A stretch of DNA of 13,382 nt from JAWCQZ01 sp038869515 [NCBI: Halobacteria archaeon]. Lineage in GTDB: Archaea > Halobacteriota > Syntropharchaeia > JACQPP01. The stretch is taken from assembly GCA_038869515.1 (NCBI GenBank), contig JAWCQZ010000014.1, forward strand, positions 1 through 13,382, read 5' to 3'. The notes under the pieces are model-generated. The model did not search any database. It had not been told where the DNA came from and was given only the letters and a program-made list of their open reading frames with translations. Below, one piece after another: positions 5,772 to 12,713 of this stretch (position 1 is the first letter of the stretch; each line of letters opens with the position of its first letter). The translations under genes and the position numbers were made by a program.

Positions 5772-6973
5772 AGGCATCCGGCCTCGCCTTCGGTTTTCGA
5801 AAGGCCCAGGCCGTGCTCCGGGACCTGGAACTCCTCATCCCGAGCGGGCAACTGGTGGCCCTCATCGGCGCCAACGGCGCGGGGAAGTCCACCCTTCTCC
5901 GCTGCCTGGCCCGGCTTCTTCGGCCCACCCGCGGGACCGTCTCCCTCGGTGGAAAAGAGATTGGGGCCCTCTCCGCGGAGGAGCTGGCGAGAATGGAGGC
6001 CGCGGTCCTCACAGACCGTGTGGCACCCCTGAACATGACCGCAGGCGAGGTCATCGCCCTGGGCCGTCTTCCCCGGCAGGGCCTCCTGGGACGGATGGAC
6101 GCGCAGGACAGGGCCGCCGTGGAAAAAGCGGCCGTGGCCATGGGAGTGGCCGGCCTCCTGGACCGCTCCTTCGGGGAGCTCAGCGACGGCCAGAAGCAGA
6201 AGGTTCTCATCGCCCGGGCTCTGGCCCAGGAGCCGCGGGTGATGATTCTGGACGAGCCGACGAGTTTCCTGGACCTGCGGGCGCGGCTGGAGGTCCTCGC
6301 GCTCCTGCGGGGGCTGGCCCGGAAGACCGGGATGAGCCTCCTGGTCTCCACCCACGATTTGGAGCTGGTCTCCCGATACGCCGACCGGGTGGTCATCCTC
6401 CAGGACGGGCGGCTTGTGGCCTCGGGAATCCCTGAGGAAGTGCTCTGCGGCGAGGTCGTGCGGGACCTTTACGGCGCTGGGGAAGGGAGTTGGAGCCCGC
6501 TGTTTGGTTCCGTGGAACTCTCCGCCACTGGAAACGGGAGCCGGGAGGTCTTCGTGGTCGCGGGCAACGGGACGGGAGTTCCGGTCTACCGTCTCCTGGT
6601 ACGGGGGACCGTGGGCTTCGCGACGGGGGTCCTGATGGGGAACGACGTGGACGCCCACTTGGCCGCGGTCATGGGGGTTCCGGCGGCGTCAACGCCGCCT
6701 TTTGAAGCTCCCACACCCGGCGAGGTCGAAGCCGTATTTCGTGCCTATGCAAGCGCTCGTTGTGTCATTGATTCTGGATTTCCCGTGAACCCCGCCTCCA
6801 TGCACAACCTCCAACTCGTGCGCCGTTTCCTTGAAGGGGGCAAAATGGTGGCCTGCATTCGCCCGCGCGGCGAGGCTCGTGAACTCTATGGGACGGCGAA
6901 GGGCGTCCGGTGCACATCCCTTCGTGAGGTTCCCGCCATCCTGGGGGGCGCCTCCGGTGAAGGTTCTTCTTAA
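5762..6973 (+). CDS. btuD: ABC transporter ATPase (BtuD/FecE type) with C-terminal Rossmann-like extension
   Basis: Drives import by ATP hydrolysis. The 403-residue protein has Walker A GANGAGKST (36-44), Q-loop region near 80-86, signature LSDGQ (140-144, Asp in place of the common Gly), Walker B VMILDEP (160-166) and switch histidine H198 (STHD). The ATPase domain ends near 235, after which FGSVEL leads into about 160 extra residues: EVFVVAGNGTGVPVYRLLV, VGFATGVLMGNDVDAHLAAVMG, CVIDSGFPVNPASMHNLQLV. This is an alternating strand-helix pattern with a glycine-rich turn, like a nucleotide-binding fold. Similar tails occur in ATPases of this group, but I know of no proven function. GTG 5762 follows GGGAGGGGG and overlaps btuC. 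The upstream open frame is only the shadow of btuC. Confidence 0.9.
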   Translation: MDLEASGLAFGFRKAQAVLRDLELLIPSGQLVALIGANGAGKSTLLRCLARLLRPTRGTVSLGGKEIGALSAEELARMEAAVLTDRVAPLNMTAGEVIALGRLPRQGLLGRMDAQDRAAVEKAAVAMGVAGLLDRSFGELSDGQKQKVLIARALAQEPRVMILDEPTSFLDLRARLEVLALLRGLARKTGMSLLVSTHDLELVSRYADRVVILQDGRLVASGIPEEVLCGEVVRDLYGAGEGSWSPLFGSVELSATGNGSREVFVVAGNGTGVPVYRLLVRGTVGFATGVLMGNDVDAHLAAVMGVPAASTPPFEAPTPGEVEAVFRAYASARCVIDSGFPVNPASMHNLQLVRRFLEGGKMVACIRPRGEARELYGTAKGVRCTSLREVPAILGGASGEGSS

Positions 6974-6978
6974 TTTTT
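6964..6978 (+). terminator. T-rich tract after btuD
   Basis: TTCTTCTTAATTTTT spans the btuD stop codon. Archaeal transcription can end at such U-rich tracts without a hairpin. The next gene starts from its own promoter at 7034. Confidence 0.35.
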
Positions 6979-7033
6979 CAGAGAACGGCTTACCGCTTTC
7001 GATTTCTGAAGGCCGGTTCAACTCACGGAAATC

Positions 7034-7041
7034 TTTTTAAA
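7034..7041 (+). promoter_or_regulatory. TATA box of glnA
   Basis: TTTTTAAA is centred about 28 nt before ATG 7066 and preceded by ACGGAAATC, a plausible B-recognition element. No ribosome binding site lies between it and the ATG, which fits a leaderless message. An imperfect inverted repeat (GAACGGC at 6983-6989, GCCGGTTC at 7012-7019) lies just upstream. Confidence 0.6.
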
Positions 7042-7065
7042 GGGAATCGGCATAGGCCCGGCCAC

Positions 7066-8556
7066 ATGGCCCGTCCGACTTCGTCGTCCGCCCGCGCCTC
7101 AGGCGAGTCGCGGGCCGGGAAGGACTCCGTTTCCAACATTCTGGACCGCATCCAGAAGGAGAAAATCCGCTGGATCGCCCTCCAGTTCCTCGACGTCCCC
7201 GGCTACCTCCAGCACATCACCATCCCGAGCCACCAGTTCGACGAGGACACCTTCAAGGAGGGGCTCGGGAAACTGGACGGCTCCTCCATCAAGGGGTTCA
7301 AGGCCATCTTCGAGTCGGACATGGTGCTCCAGCCCGACGCCTCCACCTTTGCGGAAATCCCCTGGACCCAGCACAGGACCGCCCGCATGTTCGCCAACCT
7401 CTACGAAGCCGGCGGCTCGGAGAGGTTCAGCCGCGACCCGAGATACATCGCCCAGCGGGCCGAGGAGGCGGTGAAGAAGGCGGGCTTCGACGTCTCCTAC
7501 TGGGGGCCCGAGCCCGAGTTCTTCGTGTTCGACGCCGTGAAGCTCTACCCCTCCTGGACTGCGGCCCGCGACTCAGCACAGGGCATCGGCTACCAGATCG
7601 AGTCGAAGGAGGCGGCGTGGGCCCAGGGAGGGGCCAACGTCCCGGTCCGGTTCAAGGAGGGCTACTACCCCGCGCCCCCGGTGGACACCCTCCAGGACTA
7701 CCGCTCGGAGGTCTGCTCGCTCCTCGAGGACTACTACGGCATCGAGATTGACGCCCACCACCACGAGGTCGCCACCGCCGGACAGGTCGAAATCAACATG
7801 AGGTACGACGCCCTGACCAAGATGGCGGACAACCTTGTCAGCTACAAGTTCGTCGCCAAGAACGTCGCCGCCATGCGGGGCCTCATCGCCACGTTCATGC
7901 CCAAACCGATTTTTGGCGACAACGCCTCAGGGATGCACACCCACCAATCTCTCTGGAAAGGGGGCAAGAACACCTTCTTCGACGCCGGGGACAAGTACGC
8001 CGAAATCAGCCAGACCTGCCGCTACTACATCGGCGGCCTGAAGGAGCACGCCCGGGCCATCTCCGCCTTCTGCGGCCCCTCGACCAACTCCTACAAGCGG
8101 CTGGTCCCGGGCTACGAGGCCCCGGTCTACGTCGCCTGGTCGAAGCGGAACCGGTCGGCCGCCATCCGCGTCCCCATGTACCAGAAGGGGGCGGCCAACG
8201 CCCACCTGAAGCGTATCGAGTACCGCCCCCCCGACACCTCGGTGAACCCTTACTACGCCTTCGCCGCGATGGTCTCCGCGGGCCTCGACGGCATCAAGCG
8301 CAAACTCGACCCTGGCGACCCGGTGGACGAGAACATCTACCACCTGACCGCGAAGCAGCGGAAGGAGATGGATATCGTGGAACTCCCCGGCTCCCTCCAG
8401 GAGGCCCTCGACGCCCTCGCCGGCGACCGCGCTTTCCTCAAGCCGGTCTTCCCGGACGACTTGGTGGACACTTGGCTCGAACTCAAGCACGAGGAGTTCG
8501 TGCAGAACTCCATCCGGCCGACGCCCTACGAGTTCTACTCTTATTTTGACATCTGA
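7066..8556 (+). CDS. glnA: Type I glutamine synthetase
   Basis: Makes glutamine from glutamate, ammonia and ATP; cytoplasmic, normally a dodecamer. The 496-residue protein is a full-length GSI. It has DASTFAEIPW (91-100), metal-binding EPEFF (149-153), AGQVEINMRYD (238-248), NASGMHTHQS (287-296, H291), substrate-binding NSYKRL (341-346), and RIEYRPPD (383-390) with both catalytic-site arginines. ENIYHLTAKQRKEMDIVELPGSL occupies the place of the bacterial adenylylation loop; a tyrosine is present, but the surroundings are those of archaeal enzymes. About 22 residues of Ser/Ala/Arg-rich sequence precede the conserved start of the fold. No internal ATG/GTG removes them, and the TATA spacing supports ATG 7066. 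Single-gene transcript facing a convergent neighbour. Confidence 0.97.
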   Translation: MARPTSSSARASGESRAGKDSVSNILDRIQKEKIRWIALQFLDVPGYLQHITIPSHQFDEDTFKEGLGKLDGSSIKGFKAIFESDMVLQPDASTFAEIPWTQHRTARMFANLYEAGGSERFSRDPRYIAQRAEEAVKKAGFDVSYWGPEPEFFVFDAVKLYPSWTAARDSAQGIGYQIESKEAAWAQGGANVPVRFKEGYYPAPPVDTLQDYRSEVCSLLEDYYGIEIDAHHHEVATAGQVEINMRYDALTKMADNLVSYKFVAKNVAAMRGLIATFMPKPIFGDNASGMHTHQSLWKGGKNTFFDAGDKYAEISQTCRYYIGGLKEHARAISAFCGPSTNSYKRLVPGYEAPVYVAWSKRNRSAAIRVPMYQKGAANAHLKRIEYRPPDTSVNPYYAFAAMVSAGLDGIKRKLDPGDPVDENIYHLTAKQRKEMDIVELPGSLQEALDALAGDRAFLKPVFPDDLVDTWLELKHEEFVQNSIRPTPYEFYSYFDI

Positions 8557-8596
8557 CCGGCCCTCGCTCGCCCGCTTCGCGGGCTCGCTCGGCCGG
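8557..8596. repeat. Palindromic hairpin directly after glnA stop
   Basis: Outer arms CCGGCC (8557-8562) and GGCCGG (8591-8596) enclose a second stem, GCCCGC-TTC-GCGGGC (8570-8584). The first base follows the glnA stop codon immediately. It forms a tandem pair with the palindrome at 8598-8639 in the 94-bp spacer between convergent genes, where it could end transcription from both sides. Confidence 0.6.
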
Positions 8597-8597
8597 G

Positions 8598-8639
8598 CGC
8601 GGAATCCTGCCCCTCGCTTCGCTCGGGGCGGATTCCGCG
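8598..8639. repeat. Dispersed palindromic repeat, copy 2
   Basis: Arms CGCGGAATC (8598-8606) and GATTCCGCG (8631-8639) are exact reverse complements, extended inward by CxGCCCC/GGGGCG with one bulged T and a GC-TTC-GC tip. Arm sequence, bulged T (CCTGCCC) and tip match the minus-strand reading of the palindrome at 58-111. It lies between the convergent glnA and acyltransferase genes. Confidence 0.65.
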
Positions 8640-8650
8640 AAGGTTGCTAT

Positions 8651-9598
8651 TCATGGCGGCAATTGCTCTTCTACGGGCGCCCCCGGCATCGGCGCTGCAG
8701 GCCACTGCCGCTTCGACAATTCCTGGGCCTCGGGCGCGGGCGCCGCTGGGGCCGCCGCCCCGCCGTTCCGGCTCTTCCGGGCCGCCAGGACCAACTCCCG
8801 GGGCGACGGGCCCGTGGAGGCCCTGGACTTCGCTGACCTCTTGCGGCTCGCCGCCGGAGGGGCCGTCTTCACCGCCTTCTTCTTGGGCCCCTTTCTCTTC
8901 GGCGGGTGGACGCCTTCCGTAATCATGTGGTAGATGACCTCCCGCGTCTGGGTCGCCACGATTTTCAGGCTCCGGTAGTTGATGGGGCCCTCGAAGCGGA
9001 TGGGCTTGCCGATGAGGAGGCGCGCCTTCCGGTAGACCACATGCTTCTCGAACTCCCCCATCCGCCCCTCGAAGCCCCACATCTTCCGCAGCCAGTCGGG
9101 GATGGGGACCGGCTCCAGACTCTGCTCCTCCGGGATGATGGCGGCGGGGACGACCGGGGCATGGTTCGCCAGGGCCATCCTGGCGAACCCGGTGTGGAAG
9201 GTGTGGAGGTGCTCGGTCTCGGGGTCGCCGATGGCGTCGATGCCCTCGGGGAAGATGCCGACGACCCCGCCCCCCTTCAGGATTTCGGCCCCCCTGTGGA
9301 GGGCCTGCTGTCGCACCTCGGGCTTCCGGTTGATGGGGATGGCGTCCACGGCCCGCAGAAGCTCGCGGAACACCGGGATGTTGAAGAGGAAGGCGCGGGC
9401 CATCCAGTGGACCGGCCGGGGGATGTGGAAGGCGAGGAGGAAGGGGTCGAGGTCGCTCCGGTGGTTGCAGACGAGCACCGCAGGGCCATCCCGGGGGAAG
9501 TTCTCCAGCCCCTCCACCCGGATGGAGACGCCCCGGTCCACCAGGCCCTTGAAGGCCCACTGGACCCCCATGTAGAACTTCTCCTGGAATTTGTTCAT
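8651..9598 (-). CDS. PlsC-like 1-acylglycerol-3-phosphate-type acyltransferase with long basic C-terminal tail
   Basis: Predicted membrane-associated lipid acyltransferase. The 315-residue protein has motif I NHRSDLDPF (N45; H46-x4-D51, the catalytic pair), the PINR motif (88-91), motif III FPEG (116-119) and a VVPAAII strand corresponding to motif IV, all in the usual order within residues 30-150. After about residue 230 the sequence becomes a basic, then Ala/Pro-rich tail (KRKGPKKKAVK..., ending VEEQLPP), which is not part of the family and is probably disordered. I chose ATG 9598: a TATA-like box lies about 27 nt before it and MNKFQEKF fits the family start. The frame open to 9736 would run through that promoter. 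Acyl-ester lipid synthesis is unusual for an archaeon, so the true substrate is open. Confidence 0.82.
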   Translation of the reverse strand: MNKFQEKFYMGVQWAFKGLVDRGVSIRVEGLENFPRDGPAVLVCNHRSDLDPFLLAFHIPRPVHWMARAFLFNIPVFRELLRAVDAIPINRKPEVRQQALHRGAEILKGGGVVGIFPEGIDAIGDPETEHLHTFHTGFARMALANHAPVVPAAIIPEEQSLEPVPIPDWLRKMWGFEGRMGEFEKHVVYRKARLLIGKPIRFEGPINYRSLKIVATQTREVIYHMITEGVHPPKRKGPKKKAVKTAPPAASRKRSAKSRASTGPSPRELVLAARKSRNGGAAAPAAPAPEAQELSKRQWPAAPMPGAPVEEQLPP

Positions 9599-9621
9599 CC
9601 CCCTCGGAGATACGGTCCCCG

Positions 9622-9632
9622 TAATATTATTT
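9622..9632 (-). promoter_or_regulatory. TATA box of the PlsC-like gene
   Basis: The minus strand reads GCAAATAATATTAC, with its A/T core centred about 27 nt before ATG 9598. A purine run GAGGGG directly precedes the ATG. This gives the acyltransferase its own promoter, separate from the upstream membrane-protein genes. Confidence 0.55.
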
Positions 9633-9647
9633 GCGACCTCCGGGGCC

Positions 9648-9770
9648 CTAAAGCGCGCTCGCCGGGTCCCGCAACACCCGTAACTGGCCTTTCTGGGTCG
9701 GGATACGGGGTCGGCTCGGGGGCGGACCGGGTTCATCTGTTTGTTTCAGCGCCAGGTGAGCGCGCTTTAG
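9648..9770. repeat. 123-bp element bounded by perfect 13-bp inverted repeats
   Basis: CTAAAGCGCGCTC (9648-9660) and GAGCGCGCTTTAG (9758-9770) are exact reverse complements. The pairing extends inward by one G-T and two further pairs (to 9663 and 9755). The right arm contains the stop codon of the upstream membrane-protein gene. A smaller inverted repeat, CCCGTA/TACGGG (9677-9682, 9704-9709), lies inside. No coding sequence or flanking direct repeat is evident. It may be a large terminator-like stem, a miniature mobile element or a structured RNA. Confidence 0.6.
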
Positions 9771-10591
9771 TCCTCGAGCTTGAACTCCTTCAGCCGCTTC
9801 AGTTGCCACTTCTCGTAGTTGGTGTGGACGAAGAGCCCGACGAAGATGACGAAGTAGGCCATCAGGAGGACGACGTCGAAGGACGACCCCGACTGGAGAA
9901 ACTCCCCCACCTTGTTGTGGGGAATGCCCGCGGCGATGGCGTAGATCCAGTCGGCCACGGTCGCGATGATGATGCCGACGACCAGCATGAGGAAGGTGAT
10001 GGACTCCCGCGCCTCCCCGCGGAACTGCTGGAGGTAGAGGAAGAGGACCGGGACCAGGGTGTTGACGAGGGTGAAGTTCAGGATGCCGAATGTGAGGGGC
10101 CGCGGGTCGATTCGGCCCCCCGAGACCTGGGCGTCCGCCTGCACGTTGGCCACGACCAACGCGACGCTGCCGATGAAAATGCCCGCCAGGACCAGCCACT
10201 GGACGTCACTCATCTTCCTCACCCGCACGACCTTCAGGGTGTAGAAGCAGGAGAAGAAGAGCATCGAGGAGGCCAGGCAGTCGAGGAACAGGGGGATGAG
10301 GTAGGGGTTGGCCCCGTAGATGGCATGCCAGAGGGGCTTGAGGTTCCCGACGGTCAGGACGCCGAGGTAGGCGGCCACGAAGAGGAACGCCTTGCGGAGT
10401 TGCCGCTCGTAGGTCCGGGAGACGCGGAAGGAGAGGTAGATGCTGAGCGTCAGGAGGAGAGGCATCAGGAGGGAGGTGTAGTAGGTCACCGGACCCGCGG
10501 CAGTGGGGTAGCCCGACTTGAGGACAAGGCTCGCTCCCGCCAGGAGGAAGGAGACCCCCAGGGCGGCGCCGAGGAACTTGTTGGTCTCCAC
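9767..10591 (-). CDS. Eight-helix membrane protein resembling a sensor input domain; function unknown
   Basis: A 274-residue integral membrane protein with about eight hydrophobic helices (for example FLGAALGVSFLLAGASLVL, VTYYTSLLMPLLLTLSIYL, PYLIPLFLDCLASSMLFF, VQWLVLAGIFIGSVALVV, SITFLMLVVGIIIATVADWIYA, FDVVLLMAYFVIFVGLFVH). It has a short charged C-terminus, YEKWQLKRLKEFKLED. The ADWIYAIAAG...SFDVVLLMAYFVIFVG stretch recalls the last two helices of 7TM input modules fused to PAS/histidine-kinase or GGDEF proteins, but no output domain follows. GTG 10591 has GAGGTG three bases before it, and the upstream stop lies within that site, so translation is probably coupled to the CAAX gene. The stop codon lies in the inverted repeat at 9758-9770. 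The family is not recognised with certainty. Confidence 0.75.
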   Translation of the reverse strand: METNKFLGAALGVSFLLAGASLVLKSGYPTAAGPVTYYTSLLMPLLLTLSIYLSFRVSRTYERQLRKAFLFVAAYLGVLTVGNLKPLWHAIYGANPYLIPLFLDCLASSMLFFSCFYTLKVVRVRKMSDVQWLVLAGIFIGSVALVVANVQADAQVSGGRIDPRPLTFGILNFTLVNTLVPVLFLYLQQFRGEARESITFLMLVVGIIIATVADWIYAIAAGIPHNKVGEFLQSGSSFDVVLLMAYFVIFVGLFVHTNYEKWQLKRLKEFKLED

Positions 10592-10598
10592 GGGCACC

Positions 10599-11414
10599 TC
10601 ACGCCCCAGCGCCGCCGGCCGGGGGGGCCGCGGGCCGGGCGGGGGAGCTCCGCAGCAGGAGGAACGCGGGAACCGCGAATGCGACGAGGCCGAGGAGGCC
10701 CGCCTCGGGGCCGCACGGGCCTCCGGCACAGAGGCCGCCCGTGAGGAGGTCGGGCCCGCCGCCGTAGGAGAGGCCGAGGAGAGAGGAGTGGGGGAGGACC
10801 CGGGCCATGGAGAAGATGTGGTACTGGAGGAGGTTCCAGGCGAAGTGGAGGCCGATGGCGGCGAGGAGTCCCCACCGGAGGGCCATGAGGCCCAGGAGCG
10901 CGCCCCCCGCAGTCAGGGTGAGGAACATCACGGCGGCGTTTGCGGGGGGGACGCCCCCCGCGGCGATGGCGGGGAGATGGATGGATGCGAAGAGGAGGGC
11001 CGTGGCCGCGACGGCGAAGCGGTCGGAGCCCGCCTCCCTCAGGTGGGAGAGCATGTAGCCGCGGAAAGCGAGCTCCTCTCCGGAGGCCACCATGCCCTGG
11101 AAGAGAATCGCCATGCCGAGGACCATGGGGACCTCCGGGGTGGCGAGGCCCTCGACCCGGAGCCACCCGCTCGCGAGAAAGGTCGTGAAGAGGAAGGTCA
11201 TGAGAACCGCCCCGGTGGCCAAGCCCAGGACGAGCCCGCCCGGCGCGCCCCACGAGAAGCGGCGGCGCTCCGAAATCAGCAGGAGGAGGGTGACCAGAAG
11301 GATGGTCTCGTAGAGGAAAAAAGAGACCAGGGTCCCCGCCTGGACTAACCCCGCGTTGAACATGAGGAGGAGGCCGATGAAGAGGAAGAAGAGCAGGGCG
11401 TTCTTGGAGGCCAT
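10599..11414 (-). CDS. CAAX/CPBP-family intramembrane metalloprotease
   Basis: Predicted membrane protease of the CPBP (Abi/Rce1-like) family. The 271-residue protein has all three family motifs within hydrophobic segments: EELAFR (113-118, EExxxR), FASIH (142-146, FxxxH), and HFAWN (190-194, HxxxN). About eight helices are visible. A Gly-rich region near GGGPDLLTGGLCAGGPCGPE precedes the last helix, and the C-terminus is an Ala/Pro/Arg tail. The ATG is six bases after the stop of the RecA/V4R gene, with GGACTC between them, and its own stop is eight bases before the next start, so it is the middle gene of a three-gene unit. Members act on prenylated proteins, bacteriocins or membrane regulators. 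Nothing here shows the substrate. Intact motifs argue for an active enzyme. Confidence 0.88.
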   Translation of the reverse strand: MASKNALLFFLFIGLLLMFNAGLVQAGTLVSFFLYETILLVTLLLLISERRRFSWGAPGGLVLGLATGAVLMTFLFTTFLASGWLRVEGLATPEVPMVLGMAILFQGMVASGEELAFRGYMLSHLREAGSDRFAVAATALLFASIHLPAIAAGGVPPANAAVMFLTLTAGGALLGLMALRWGLLAAIGLHFAWNLLQYHIFSMARVLPHSSLLGLSYGGGPDLLTGGLCAGGPCGPEAGLLGLVAFAVPAFLLLRSSPARPAAPPAGGAGA

Positions 11415-11420
11415 GAGTCC

Positions 11421-12593
11421 CTAGGCAATCTCCTTGGCCGTGTCTACCGAGACCCGGTCCTTGACGTGGATCTTGACCTTCCGGGCCGGCGCCGCGACCC
11501 CGCGGACCTTGGCGATGGCGAGGGAGGTCTCGATCTCCTGGCCCGACTCGCGGGTCTCGAGGTCGATGACCACGTCGGCGACGCCGGCCACCACCCGCTC
11601 CATCTCCCGGGACTGGGTCTCCTTCTGGAGGTGCAGGATGACGATGGACTCGGTCTTGTGGGCGGCCTCGTAGAGCGTATTCAGGAGCCTCCGCACCCGG
11701 TCCCGGCTGTCGGAGACCTCGAGGAGGAAGGAGAGGGTGTCCACCACCACGATGGACCGCTTCTCGACCTTCTCCAAGGTCTGCTGCAGGAAGGCGGTGG
11801 CCCCGACGGCCGGGGACTCCGCCGGCGGGTTCAGGAACTTCTGGAGACTCGCCTTGTGGTCGGCGTTGGCCCGGGAGCCGAGGACGAACTCGCAGACCGC
11901 CGCCCCCGAAGCGCGGCAGGCGGACTCGTAGCAATCGAACTCCTGGCCCAAGAGGGTGGTGAGGAGCCCCGCGAAGATGCCGGCGTGGTAGAGGCAGACG
12001 TTGCTCTTGAGTCCCCCGAGGCCCGCGCACTCGTCGCAGTTGGCGAAGCGGACCTTGAAGATGGCGTTCTTCGGGTCCGCGTCCGCCATCGAGAACTTCG
12101 AGCCCTCGCTCACCTTCATCATCTCCGAGAAAATCTTGTCCATGATTTCGCCGAGGACCGCCAGCGCCTTCTCCTTGCTCCAGAACTCGAACTTCCAGAA
12201 CATGTCCTTGGGGATGTTCGCCTGCTTCACGAAGATGCGGGCCGCCCGCCCGGCGTTGTGCTCGGAGATGGCGTAGATGTTCTTGCGGGCCGAGGGCATC
12301 GCGACGCCGCTCCCCTCCTCCCGCATGTTGAACATCGAGTAGGCGTCCACAAACGTGACCCCGTCGGCCTTGAAGTTCAGGTCCTTCATGTTGCTCTGGA
12401 CGAACTCCGGCTTGCGGATGGTGGAGATGTAGGTGCACTTGCGGGTGGTAGCGAACTGGTAGAGGAAGACCTCCGACATGGAGAGGGGGTTGGCCATGAG
12501 GAGGACCACCGAGCCCGGGGGGATGCCCCCGTCGAGAATCTGGTCGAGGAGGGGGATGCCGGTGGAGAGTTTGGTGGTCGGGGCGGCGGCCAT
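11421..12593 (-). CDS. RecA/KaiC-like protein with degenerate Walker A and inserted V4R domain
   Basis: A 390-residue soluble protein. Residues 8-90 are the first half of a KaiC/RadA-like fold (TGIPLLDQILDGGIPPGSVVLL). However, the P-loop is replaced by MANPLSMSE (33-41), with no GKT/S, so ATP binding is doubtful. Residues about 112-240 are a V4R (4-vinyl reductase) domain with six cysteines, C186, C189, C200, C221, C226 and C234, in the order NCDEC...SNVC...DCYESAC...AAVC; in known V4R domains such cysteines are likely metal- or ligand-binding. From about 260 the RecA fold resumes: Walker B IVVVDTLSFL (281-290), VVIDLE, and a final strand KVKIHVKD. V4R is thus inserted within the RecA fold. 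It is the first gene of the minus-strand unit, with no ribosome binding site and a TATA-like box about 27 nt upstream. A signalling or regulatory role is inference. Confidence 0.85.
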   Translation of the reverse strand: MAAAPTTKLSTGIPLLDQILDGGIPPGSVVLLMANPLSMSEVFLYQFATTRKCTYISTIRKPEFVQSNMKDLNFKADGVTFVDAYSMFNMREEGSGVAMPSARKNIYAISEHNAGRAARIFVKQANIPKDMFWKFEFWSKEKALAVLGEIMDKIFSEMMKVSEGSKFSMADADPKNAIFKVRFANCDECAGLGGLKSNVCLYHAGIFAGLLTTLLGQEFDCYESACRASGAAVCEFVLGSRANADHKASLQKFLNPPAESPAVGATAFLQQTLEKVEKRSIVVVDTLSFLLEVSDSRDRVRRLLNTLYEAAHKTESIVILHLQKETQSREMERVVAGVADVVIDLETRESGQEIETSLAIAKVRGVAAPARKVKIHVKDRVSVDTAKEIA

Positions 12594-12612
12594 GGGGGTG
12601 GATGGGGGTAGA

Positions 12613-12630
12613 GAAGATTAACGTTATTTC
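12613..12630 (-). promoter_or_regulatory. Promoter of the RecA/V4R-CAAX-membrane operon
   Basis: The minus strand reads GGAAATAACGTTAATCTT. GTTAAT serves as TATA element about 27 nt before ATG 12593, with GGAAATAA as a B-recognition-like element. Between it and the ATG the strand is pyrimidine-rich, without a ribosome binding site. Confidence 0.5.
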
Positions 12631-12713
12631 CGGGGTCGAGTCCGCCAGAGGGGGGTCAAGGGGGATTTCCAGAAACATGGCAACCGGGGCGCCAAGAGGT
12701 GACGGAGAGTGGC

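Noticed and set aside
9599-9736. Acyltransferase start at 9736
   Set aside because: The extra residues have no family similarity and the frame would cover the TATA box and part of the inverted repeat.
9640-9780. tRNA or tRNA-like gene in the inverted-repeat spacer
   Set aside because: The long arms suggested an acceptor stem, but no T-loop (GGTTCGAATC-like) or plausible D and anticodon arms could be placed.
8906-10744. Open frame of about 600 codons on the plus strand
   Set aside because: Antisense to the acyltransferase and membrane-protein genes, Asp/Glu/Gly/His-rich, no domain pattern, and it runs through the inverted repeat and promoter.
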